Of a stretch of DNA of 41,670 nt, positions 1 through 6,287 are shown one piece after another. The stretch spans positions 1 to 41,670 of the forward strand of contig CAYMYX010000012.1 in the NCBI GenBank assembly GCA_964394795.1, in the 5' to 3' direction. The notes below the pieces were generated by a model. It was given only the letters and a program-made list of their open reading frames with translations, was not told the origin of the DNA and did no database searches. The translations under genes were made by a program, and so were the position numbers. Positions within the stretch are counted from its first letter, which is position 1. Every line of letters begins with the position of its first letter. Origin of the DNA: CAYFUF01 sp964394795 (lineage in GTDB: Bacteria > Bacillota > Clostridia > Tissierellales > Peptoniphilaceae).

Positions 1-29
1 AAGCTTCGAAGATTCTTCATTACTGTCAT
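1..29 (-). CDS. citE: Citrate lyase beta subunit, first codons only
   Basis: This is the beginning of a gene that leaves the window. An ATG at 29 overlaps the TGA stop of citD (ATGA arrangement) and is preceded by GGGAGGGCAAG, a good ribosome binding site. Only nine full codons are visible (MTVMKNLRS). The call rests mainly on position: in citrate lyase operons citD (acyl carrier) is followed directly by citE (citryl-ACP lyase), whose N-terminus is usually a short basic stretch before a conserved LFVPG motif, which would lie outside. A second in-frame ATG at 20 is possible. Inference from gene order more than from sequence. Confidence 0.55.
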
Positions 30-289
30 CTTGCCCTCCCTATCGCCGTTTTCAATCTCGCTTCGATGGTGCAGTCCAAAGCTCCCCTGTCCTCAATGCG
101 GATATCTAAGTTTTGGGCCTCTATGCGATGATCAGCTAACGTTCTCCTGACCACTTCATAAATTTGCTCCCCAAACTCATATTCTACAGGGCTTTCCAAG
201 ATATATTGACCTGTCCCGGGTCGGATTTCCACCAAGCAATCGTTTGACTGTAATGTCCCGGCTCTTGCTTCCTGTTTAATTTGTTGCAT
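26..289 (-). CDS. citD: Citrate lyase acyl carrier protein (gamma subunit)
   Basis: CitD carries the 2'-(5''-phosphoribosyl)-3'-dephospho-CoA prosthetic group that holds the acetyl/citryl thioester while citrate is split to acetate and oxaloacetate in the cytoplasm. The 87-residue length fits the family. The N-terminal GTLQSND stretch holds Ser15, which matches the serine that receives the prosthetic group in characterised CitD. The C-terminal region contains the conserved DRGALDCTIEARL segment. The ATG at 289 has AAAGGAAATACA in front. The stop overlaps the citE start, so the two are translationally coupled. A promoter with a palindromic operator lies about 70 bases upstream. CitC, CitX and CitG, needed to mature CitD, are not in the window. 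Confidence 0.93.
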   Translation of the reverse strand: MQQIKQEARAGTLQSNDCLVEIRPGTGQYILESPVEYEFGEQIYEVVRRTLADHRIEAQNLDIRIEDRGALDCTIEARLKTAIGRAR

Positions 290-300
290 TGTATTTCCTT

Positions 301-360
301 TCTATACTTTTATAGAAATGAATTTCCGTTTGTTCTATCCCTAAAGGATATTTCATTTCT
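301..360 (-). promoter_or_regulatory. Structured 5' leader of citD
   Basis: Between the putative promoter and citD, two inverted repeats are visible: TCTATA/TATAGA around a 4-base loop (301-316), and AGAAATGAA facing TTCATTTCT across about 30 bases (roughly 314-360). Either could fold in the mRNA next to the citD ribosome binding site. No known riboswitch class is recognisable. A regulatory role is inference. Confidence 0.35.
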
Positions 361-407
361 ATTCTAACTTGTAACAATCATACGCGCAAACAATTCCAGA
401 ATTGTTT
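361..407 (-). promoter_or_regulatory. citD promoter with a 20-bp palindromic operator
   Basis: Reading leftward, TTGCGC (384-389), a 17-base spacer and TAGAAT (361-366) form a plausible sigma-A promoter. Overlapping the -35 box and extending upstream is a perfect inverted repeat AAACAATTC-N2-GAATTGTTT (388-407). That placement suits an activator or repressor site. Citrate operons in Gram-positives are controlled by DNA-binding regulators such as CitI or CitO, but none is encoded in the window, so which protein binds here is unknown. Confidence 0.55.
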
Positions 408-465
408 TATCACGATGAACGATATTGTCACTTATCCCATTTCAAGGCTTCTACCACCACTTCAC

Positions 466-502
466 AAAGAAAACCGCCTGAATGCAAAGAACTCAAGCGG
501 TT
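466..502 (-). terminator. Terminator after the 2HCT transporter
   Basis: On the minus strand AACCGC/GCGGTT with an inner TGA/TCA extension forms a hairpin followed by TTTTCTTT. A second hairpin, GATAGG/CCTATC (about 519-553), lies directly after the transporter stop codon. Together they probably separate the transporter transcript from the citD promoter. Confidence 0.5.
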
Positions 503-556
503 GCAGCTAAAGGTAATCGCCCTGATAGGATGTGCAAATTTTAGTCTACACCTATC

Positions 557-1840
557 CTAGCCAAAGAACAAGGGCACCAGTATGAAAGCGAGGAAAATAA
601 TAAAAGCACCTCCGATACGTGAGGAAATCTGAGCGAAAGGCATTAACGCCATACGGTTGGAAGCCGTAAGAACCGCGACATCTCCAGTACCACCCATGTT
701 GGCCATGCATAAGCCCGCCGTAATCGCCGCTTCAATGAAGTTGAAACCAAGCAGGTAACCAACCAGGCCGGTTCCAAGAACCGCACCAATGATAACCACA
801 GCACAGAGGATGATGTATTCAATCGTAAACGCGCTGATAATCTCGCCAAGGTTCGTATAAGAGATACCGATACCCAACATCAAGGCCGCGGTAAAGTTAC
901 CGGAGACGAACTTGTACCAAGACGAAGCACCCTTAGCAATAAAGTCAGGTACGATGTTCAATGCCTTAAAGACCGCAACGGAAATGATCATGTAGGCATA
1001 GGAGTGCATCTCGAACCATTGACCGATGAACTTGGACAGGATAACACCAAAAGTAAAGAAGGCTGTCGAAATAACAATACCAACTAGGTAATCATTAAGT
1101 CCAGGCGTCTCACTACTGGTTACGTCAGCTTTAAACTCGCCGACTCTCATCATCTGTCCGTTACCCGTCAAACCAGGCTTAGACTTGCCGAGCTTGTTCA
1201 GCAGACCACCCATTACGATGGCCATAGCATTACCAAGCGCCACCGCCGGCACCAACCGAGACAAAATCTGCTCAGATGGAATACTCAAGGCGTCCGAGAA
1301 AACATTGGCAATAGGAACCGCGCCGGCACCCATACCACCACCCATGATGGGGATACCCACATAGGCAATCGCCTCTCCGGAAGATGTCCCTACTAACGGT
1401 CCAATCAAAGCGATCAAACCAAGGGCAACCGCAACACCGGCAATAATCGTTGGCAGGAAGCGAAGAGCCGACTTCAGTAACAGCTCTCTGTTCATGCCCA
1501 GGATAGATCCGGTAATCAAGGTAGCGATATAGAAATCAAGGAAGCCGCCAGGATTCTTCATGAAGTTATCAACCGTTTCAAAGGTTTCGGGTGGGAAGAC
1601 ATTAAAGTAAACCAGAGCTGCACCACCGAAGATGACGACGATAGGACCACCGCCAAAGAAGGTTTTAATAATTGGCAAGTTGTTACCAATTAAGTTGAGG
1701 GCCTCACCGATAACGATGAGAAGCAAAAAGGCACCGATCATGTTAGGAGGCAACGCTCCCATCATGACTGCTACGATTAAAACGGCAAGTACAATAAGAT
1801 ATACCGGCAGTCTCAATCCAGCGATACGTAAATCGTTCAT
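557..1840 (-). CDS. 2-hydroxycarboxylate transporter (CitS/CitP/MleP family)
   Basis: A 427-residue polytopic membrane carrier of the 2HCT family, which moves citrate or malate with protons or sodium, or exchanges them for lactate or acetate. The start chosen is ATG at 1840, preceded by GAGGAG at correct spacing; an upstream ATG at 1867 has no ribosome binding site. About eleven hydrophobic segments are visible. Two glycine-rich reentrant-loop signatures typical of the family occur: GIPIMGGGMGAGA mid-protein and NMGGTGD near the C-terminus, followed by SSRIGGA, whose arginine corresponds to the substrate-binding arginine of CitS-type proteins. The neighbouring citDE genes favour citrate. The ion coupling cannot be read from sequence. 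Confidence 0.9.
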   Translation of the reverse strand: MNDLRIAGLRLPVYLIVLAVLIVAVMMGALPPNMIGAFLLLIVIGEALNLIGNNLPIIKTFFGGGPIVVIFGGAALVYFNVFPPETFETVDNFMKNPGGFLDFYIATLITGSILGMNRELLLKSALRFLPTIIAGVAVALGLIALIGPLVGTSSGEAIAYVGIPIMGGGMGAGAVPIANVFSDALSIPSEQILSRLVPAVALGNAMAIVMGGLLNKLGKSKPGLTGNGQMMRVGEFKADVTSSETPGLNDYLVGIVISTAFFTFGVILSKFIGQWFEMHSYAYMIISVAVFKALNIVPDFIAKGASSWYKFVSGNFTAALMLGIGISYTNLGEIISAFTIEYIILCAVVIIGAVLGTGLVGYLLGFNFIEAAITAGLCMANMGGTGDVAVLTASNRMALMPFAQISSRIGGAFIIFLAFILVPLFFG

Positions 1841-2170
1841 AATTTCTCCTCTAGGTAATGGATACAATCCACATAAGAACAGTCCGACAATAAAAGAAAA
1901 AATACCAAGGCTTCCTTCGATTTGAATTCCAGGCCCTTACAATGAGGGCCCTATTTTAGTGACCGAACAGCTTCCCGCCATCCCTCGTCCTAAGTTACCT
2001 ATACACAGTATGGTAACGAATTCCTTTTAAATCTCAGCTACACTTTGGTATTACATCTACTTCTATTTTTCTTATTCTTAATATTCGTTCAAACTTTAAA
2101 CTATTAATTTATCATAATAACATCTTTCGTTAATTAAACTGTAGCGTGGTAATGAGTTATCGCGCCCCAT
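1841..2170. other. Upstream region of the citrate transporter, no gene seen
   Basis: This 330-base stretch has no convincing coding frame. It contains an AT-rich part (about 2020-2130) suitable for a minus-strand promoter, though I cannot choose a convincing -35/-10 pair. There is also a hairpin GGCCCT-N7-AGGGCC (1932-1950) in what would be the transporter 5' leader. The leader would be long (well over 100 bases), which allows post-transcriptional control, but nothing specific is recognised. Confidence 0.4.
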
Positions 2171-2201
2171 CAAAAAGGAACCTTCCCGAAAGAAGGCCCC
2201 T
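2171..2201 (-). terminator. Rho-independent terminator of the ABC-F gene
   Basis: The minus strand reads AGGGGCCTTC, a 6-base loop, GAAGGTTCCT and then TTTTT: ten paired bases including two G-U pairs, seven bases after the ABC-F stop. Confidence 0.8.
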
Positions 2202-2207
2202 CACAAA

Positions 2208-3788
2208 CTATTCCCTTTTCTTCTTCTGCAGTTGGTCCAGCTCTTCCATCAGCCTAACCCGCTCTTCACTGGGTATCTCCCCAGCCAAGGCCGAGGTGAT
2301 AAAGGCAATCCGAAAATCGACCAAAAGCTTATCCTCCGATGACTCCACCGGTCGGTCTACCTCTCGCAATTTTCCCTGGACCATCCTTATCTTCTTATCC
2401 TCTATGATCAGCAAATGATCAGCCACCTGGTCGACAAACCTTCGATCGTGGGACACAAACAGAATCGGTCCCTGATAAGCCACTAACAAGCCTTCCAGTG
2501 CCTCAATCGTATAGATATCCAGATGGTTCGTTGGCTCATCAAACATCAGAAAGTTGAAGCCGCTGGTCAACAGCTTGGTTAGCTTCACCTTTGCCCGCTC
2601 TCCATCGGAAAGAACCCGCACCTTCTTATTCAGCATGCTTGTTCCTAAGCCAAAACGGTCCAAGATAATTCGGGTTATATGCTCCTCTTCCATACTCGTC
2701 GACATCACATTCGTATAGATATCCGCATCTACATCCAGCGTTTCATTCAGTTGGGAAAAGTAACCAATCTTCAGCCTTGGATGCTTCGCGATATCTTCGC
2801 CATCCAAAATCATATTCAGTAGCGTGGTCTTCCCACTGCCGTTTTCCCCAAGCAAGGCAACCTTAGTGTGGTTCCGAATCGTGAAGTTGGCCTGTTCAAA
2901 TACCACATTGTCGCCAAAAGCCTTGCTGACGTCTTTTTCCTCAATCAAAACCTTGGCTTCAATCCGGTTTTGACTGGGGATATCAATTCGAACCTGAGAC
3001 GCAACTCTCGGCTTCTTCTTCACTTCCAACTGGTCAATCCGTGACTTAACCGCCTTCACCTGATTGTCCAACTTTTTCTTCGAGCTCTGTCCACCCATTT
3101 TATGAAGCCTAGCTTCCGAATTCCCATATCGCTTAGGCTGAGACTTGATACTGGCGGACTTTCCCTCTATCTGTCGGACAACCCCTTGTAGGCGATTCAA
3201 CTCCTCCTGATAATTCTCATATTCTCTTTCTTCAAAATGCCTGTGCTTCTTCTTCTCTTCCAGATACAAGGCATAGTCCCCATTGTAGACATCGAACCTT
3301 CCGTCCTCTATCTCGATTACCTTATGGCAAGTCTCTTGGATAAAGTCTCGATCGTGGGAGATCAGCAGAAAGCCATATTCCCTCTCCTGCAACAATTCAA
3401 TGAAGAAATCCTTCGCTTCAAAATCCAAATGAGAAGACGGTTCATCCAAAATGAGATAGGAATCCCTCTTCTCCAAGTAGCTCAGCAAGATCAGCTGGTA
3501 GCGCTGCCCGGGACTCAGGTGGTCTCCCGGATTCAAGTTCATCCGGCTGTACGCCTGATTCGAAACAATCCCTTCATTAGCCCAGTCCAACTTCTCAATG
3601 ACCAAGCTGGTCTCAATCGATCCCGTATACTCCTCATCCAAGCCCGCCAGAATATTAGCAAACGTCGTCTTCCCGCTGCCATTCTCGCCAATTAAGGCAA
3701 TCTTATCCTTGGGATTAATCGTCAACTGATTAATCTCAAATACGGTCTTTACACCATACTCTTTCTTTACATTATTTATGCGTATCAA
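2208..3788 (-). CDS. ABC-F ATPase, antibiotic-resistance/ribosome-protection type
   Basis: A soluble protein with two ABC ATPase domains and no membrane segments, 526 residues. ABC-F proteins bind the ribosomal E site and displace drugs or rescue stalled complexes. Domain 1 (about 1-200) has Walker A GENGSGKTT, signature LSPGQ and LILDEPSSHLD. A basic linker of about 90 residues follows (about 195-285, rich in K/R, with YGNSEARLHKMGGQ). Domain 2 has GENGSGKTT, LSDGERAKV and LMFDEPTNHLD. Length and the arginine-rich linker resemble Vga/Lsa/Vml-type proteins more than housekeeping EttA or Uup; the exact class is inference. The start is TTG at 3788 with GGAGG six bases upstream. A short leader ORF and a hairpin covering this SD lie in front, supporting drug-inducible expression. 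Confidence 0.88.
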   Translation of the reverse strand: MIRINNVKKEYGVKTVFEINQLTINPKDKIALIGENGSGKTTFANILAGLDEEYTGSIETSLVIEKLDWANEGIVSNQAYSRMNLNPGDHLSPGQRYQLILLSYLEKRDSYLILDEPSSHLDFEAKDFFIELLQEREYGFLLISHDRDFIQETCHKVIEIEDGRFDVYNGDYALYLEEKKKHRHFEEREYENYQEELNRLQGVVRQIEGKSASIKSQPKRYGNSEARLHKMGGQSSKKKLDNQVKAVKSRIDQLEVKKKPRVASQVRIDIPSQNRIEAKVLIEEKDVSKAFGDNVVFEQANFTIRNHTKVALLGENGSGKTTLLNMILDGEDIAKHPRLKIGYFSQLNETLDVDADIYTNVMSTSMEEEHITRIILDRFGLGTSMLNKKVRVLSDGERAKVKLTKLLTSGFNFLMFDEPTNHLDIYTIEALEGLLVAYQGPILFVSHDRRFVDQVADHLLIIEDKKIRMVQGKLREVDRPVESSEDKLLVDFRIAFITSALAGEIPSEERVRLMEELDQLQKKKRE

Positions 3789-3793
3789 TAAAT

Positions 3794-3824
3794 CCTCCTC
3801 AATGTGTGGAGGAATACTCCTCCA
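3794..3824 (-). promoter_or_regulatory. Hairpin and SD that can be mutually sequestered, ABC-F leader
   Basis: On the minus strand TGGAGGA-N4-TCCTCCA (3807-3824) is a perfect 7-bp hairpin just upstream of the ABC-F Shine-Dalgarno GAGGAGG (3794-3800). The right arm TCCTCC is also complementary to that SD, so it can pair either with its hairpin partner or with the SD. The hairpin abuts the stop codon of the leader ORF at 3825. This is the geometry of translational attenuation; the direction of control is inference. Confidence 0.6.
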
Positions 3825-3857
3825 TTAGTTCCACTGTAGTTGATTTATTATTCTCAT
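3825..3857 (-). CDS. 10-residue leader peptide upstream of the ABC-F gene
   Basis: A short frame encodes MRIINQLQWN and ends in TAA directly against the SD hairpin. Its ATG at 3857 is preceded by CGAGGA with an 8-base spacer. Short leader peptides that sense ribosome-targeting drugs by stalling commonly precede resistance ABC-F genes. No known arrest motif is recognised in this peptide. Supported by position, RBS and the adjoining secondary structure only. Confidence 0.5.
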   Translation of the reverse strand: MRIINQLQWN

Positions 3858-4011
3858 TTGCTTGGTCCTCGCATTCTGATTTGTTGAGGCTATTTTATCA
3901 CAGTAAACTAGTATTCTATATGATACTCACCGTAAGATTGAATCGCTGCTGTAGAGCTTTATCACCAGATCGATCTCAAACTAATCCCAGTACTATCGAA
4001 TTATTGTAGCA

Positions 4012-4053
4012 ATAAAAAAGATAAGCACTTTAAAAAGCGCTCATCTCTTTTTT
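4012..4053. terminator. Bidirectional terminator-like hairpin
   Basis: GATAAGCACTTT pairs with AAAGCGCTCATC around a 2-base loop. On the minus strand the two mismatches become G-U pairs, giving twelve continuous pairs, with an A run on one side and a T run on the other. It is the second terminator downstream of the tRNA gene and insulates the ABC-F leader. Confidence 0.6.
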
Positions 4054-4087
4054 ATTAGAAACAGCTAAGAAGCTTCTAGAGAACAAT

Positions 4088-4120
4088 ACAAAAAAAGAAC
4101 GGTATTTTCAACCGTTCTTT
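4088..4120 (-). terminator. Terminator of tRNA-Pro
   Basis: The minus strand reads AAAGAACGGT, a 7-base loop, ACCGTTCTTT and further T residues: ten perfect pairs six bases after the tRNA 3' end. Confidence 0.85.
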
Positions 4121-4125
4121 ACCCA

Positions 4126-4199
4126 TCGGAGTGACAGGATTTGAACCTGCGACCCCTTGTCCCCCAGACAAGTGCGCTACCGAACTGCGCTACACCCCG
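4126..4199 (-). tRNA. tRNA-Pro (anticodon GGG)
   Basis: The minus strand folds as a standard tRNA. The acceptor stem CGGGGTG/CACTCCG has one G-U pair. The anticodon stem CTTGT/ACAAG has the loop CTGGGGG, giving anticodon GGG, and the T arm contains GGTTCAAATCC. The discriminator is A at 4126; the next bases are TGG, so the 3' CCA is not encoded and must be added enzymatically. A -10-like TATACT (4237-4242, minus strand) lies upstream. This isoacceptor reads CCC and CCU proline codons. Confidence 0.96.
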
Positions 4200-4274
4200 T
4201 TATTCAATTTTTCCGCTAGCTCGTAGCGTAAAAAAGAGTATATCATATTTTCCTAAACTTGGCATAAATATTGA

Positions 4275-4303
4275 TTGACATCCGTATAAAATCTTGCTAG
4301 ATT
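4275..4303 (+). promoter_or_regulatory. Promoter of the leader/ABC exporter operon
   Basis: TTGACA (4275-4280), a 17-base spacer and TAGATT (4298-4303). The -35 is consensus and the -10 matches four of six bases. It is divergent from the tRNA-Pro promoter. Confidence 0.65.
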
Positions 4304-4356
4304 ATAGATGTTGGTGAAATTATCAACTTGATTTATTACGAAAGGAGTTTACGGCG

Positions 4357-4389
4357 ATGACAATGAAATTGAGGTTACGGACAAATTAA
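4357..4389 (+). CDS. Arrest-type leader peptide of the ABC exporter operon
   Basis: A 10-codon frame, MTMKLRLRTN, with a strong AAAGGAG ribosome binding site 7-12 bases before ATG 4357. The peptide contains K-L-R and R-L-R, the plus-x-plus pattern known from ErmD-type leaders at which macrolide-bound ribosomes stall. Its last codons (CGG ACA AAT) form segment 1 of the attenuator that follows. It is presumably a cis-acting sensor with no function as a protein. B. subtilis bmrCD, a related exporter operon, also has a leader (bmrB) with ribosome-mediated attenuation, which supports the call. Confidence 0.75.
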   Translation: MTMKLRLRTN

Positions 4390-4448
4390 TCGATCAAAAA
4401 TTGCCGATAAATGATTTTCTTTCATTCAGGGCAAGTGCCCTTTTTTTT
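4375..4448 (+). promoter_or_regulatory. Four-segment transcription attenuator
   Basis: Segment 1 (4375-4384, TTACGGACAA, inside the leader frame) can pair with segment 2 (4401-4410, TTGCCGATAA) through nine pairs and two bulges. Segment 2 can instead pair with segment 3 (GGCAA, 4430-4434), reinforced by AATGA/TCATT in between. Segment 3 overlaps the left arm of terminator AGGGC-N4-GCCCT, which is followed by eight T (4441-4448). A ribosome stalled at the leader end would cover segment 1, allow 2:3, block the terminator and let the exporter genes be transcribed. The pairings are read directly; the mechanism is inferred from erm/trp-type attenuators. Confidence 0.75.
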
Positions 4449-4505
4449 GTGCCTTTTTTGATCTATAGGAAAATCCTCAGATGGTAAAGATTGGGAAAGG
4501 AATTT

Positions 4506-6287
4506 ATGTTTTATTCTATACGTTATGTTTGGCCCTTTGTGGTCAGTCAAAAGAAGCGATATGTGTTGGGCTTTGTCATGGCCCTCGTTGAGAATTTGCT
4601 GAAAGCTGTTCCGACATTTTTAATTGGCCGTATCGTGGACCTGCTTATTAAAAATCAACTTGCTATGGAAGACACCCTCTTCTATTTTTTCGTTATCCTC
4701 GCCAGTATCGTCGGGGCATATTTTGCTGGCTATCTTTGGACTGTCGCGATTTATGGCAGCCGAGCTTTGGGACAGAAGTACTTTCAAGACCGGATTATGA
4801 ATTACAGCATCAGACAGAGGCAAAGGTATTATGAGAAGTTTACGTCCGGTGATTTAATGTCGAGGGCGACAATGGATGTGGAGTACCTCACGGACTTGGT
4901 GTCTTGGGGAATGAGCATCATCATCTATTCGGGGACAATGATTGTGGTCTACTTTATCCTTATGGTTAGCCTCGGTGGGTTGTCCTATTCCCTATTGACC
5001 ATATCGCCTTTTACGCTGCTTCTCGTCCTCTCCCACTTTAGGGAGAAAGAGGTGGATAAGCGGTGGCAAAAGAGGCAAAAGGCCTTCTCCCAGATGAATG
5101 ACCGGGTTTTGGAGGGCATCGAGGGGGTTCAGAATATTCGTGTCTATGCCCAGGAAGAGGCTTTCGAGCGAGAGTTTCAGGAATCGACGGCAAACTTTAC
5201 GACGATGTCCAATAGTATCTCCCGGCTTGGCTACACCTATGGGATGACCACCAATATTGCCAATGTGTTGGTCTTTGCCCTGACGATTTTCCTCGGCAGT
5301 CAGCGGGTATCGGCGGGTGTGCTTACTATAGGCTCGCTGGTTACCTTCCAACTCTATGTGTCCAACCTCGCCTTCCCTATTACCAATTTGGGGCAGAATC
5401 TGAATATTCTACAGAACGCCAACGTTAGTGCGAAGAGAATACATGAGATTATGACCGAGAAGGATGGGATGGAAGAGGGTACTGCCTCGATTGAAGAGAT
5501 CGACAATATCCAAATCAAAAACTATTCCTTCCAGTATCCTGCCAGTGAAGAGATGAATTTAAAAGATCTCTCGGTGGGGATTGAGAAGGGTAACATCGTT
5601 GGCGTGGTTGGGAAAACCGGCGCTGGTAAGACCACCTTTCTGCGCCAGTTCCTCCGCCAGTATCCTGCGGGTGACGGCGTCTTTGAGATCAATGGGATTG
5701 CTTTGGGCGACATTGCTCCGGATGGTTTAAGTCAGCCGATGGGTTACGTTGCCCAAAGTCACTCCTTCTATTCGGGAACCATTCGAGAGAATGTCGCCTT
5801 CTCTCTTGACGATGCCAGCGATGAGGATATCATCGCAGCTTTGGAGTTGGCTAACTTTCCCTTGGAGAAGGAAGGGATGCCGGATGGCTTGGACACCTTG
5901 ATTGGCGAAAAAGGGGTTACCTTGTCCGGAGGCCAAAGGCAGAGACTGTCTATTGCTAGGGCCTTTATTAAAGACCCAGACTTCCTTGTCCTTGACGACA
6001 GCCTGTCTGCTGTCGATGCGATTACCGAAAAACTCATCTTGGAAAATATCTTCCGAACGAGACGGGGCAAGACTACCCTGATCTCTTCCCACCGCTTATC
6101 TGCTGTTGAACAGGCGGACTTTACCCTCGTCTTTGAGGAAGGTCGGATTCGGGAGAGAGGCAATCATCAGGTGTTGATGAGCCACGGTGGCTGGTACCGC
6201 GACCAGTATGTCCACCAGTTCCAGGAGAATCGGTTGACGGACGACAGCGGGTTGAGCGTGAAAGGAGAGGTCTATGCAAACCATTAA
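4506..6287 (+). CDS. Heterodimeric ABC multidrug exporter, subunit with degenerate ATP site (BmrC/LmrC-like)
   Basis: A 593-residue half-transporter: six membrane segments in residues 15-300, then an ATPase domain. The start is ATG 4506 with GGGAAAGGA just upstream; a TTG at 4491 lacks an RBS. Walker A is GKTGAGKTT, the signature LSGGQRQRLSIARA, and Walker B FLVLDDSLSAVD. The residue after Walker B is aspartate in place of the catalytic glutamate, the hallmark of the non-hydrolysing site in heterodimeric exporters such as BmrCD, LmrCD and PatAB. It overlaps the partner gene by 14 bases. Expression is probably controlled by the upstream leader and attenuator, pointing to export of ribosome-targeting drugs; the substrate is inference. 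Confidence 0.92.
   Translation: MFYSIRYVWPFVVSQKKRYVLGFVMALVENLLKAVPTFLIGRIVDLLIKNQLAMEDTLFYFFVILASIVGAYFAGYLWTVAIYGSRALGQKYFQDRIMNYSIRQRQRYYEKFTSGDLMSRATMDVEYLTDLVSWGMSIIIYSGTMIVVYFILMVSLGGLSYSLLTISPFTLLLVLSHFREKEVDKRWQKRQKAFSQMNDRVLEGIEGVQNIRVYAQEEAFEREFQESTANFTTMSNSISRLGYTYGMTTNIANVLVFALTIFLGSQRVSAGVLTIGSLVTFQLYVSNLAFPITNLGQNLNILQNANVSAKRIHEIMTEKDGMEEGTASIEEIDNIQIKNYSFQYPASEEMNLKDLSVGIEKGNIVGVVGKTGAGKTTFLRQFLRQYPAGDGVFEINGIALGDIAPDGLSQPMGYVAQSHSFYSGTIRENVAFSLDDASDEDIIAALELANFPLEKEGMPDGLDTLIGEKGVTLSGGQRQRLSIARAFIKDPDFLVLDDSLSAVDAITEKLILENIFRTRRGKTTLISSHRLSAVEQADFTLVFEEGRIRERGNHQVLMSHGGWYRDQYVHQFQENRLTDDSGLSVKGEVYANH

Noticed and set aside
3806..4009. Plus-strand open frame opposite the ABC-F leader
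   Set aside because: No SD or family resemblance; the opposite strand holds the leader ORF, hairpin and SD that explain the sequence.
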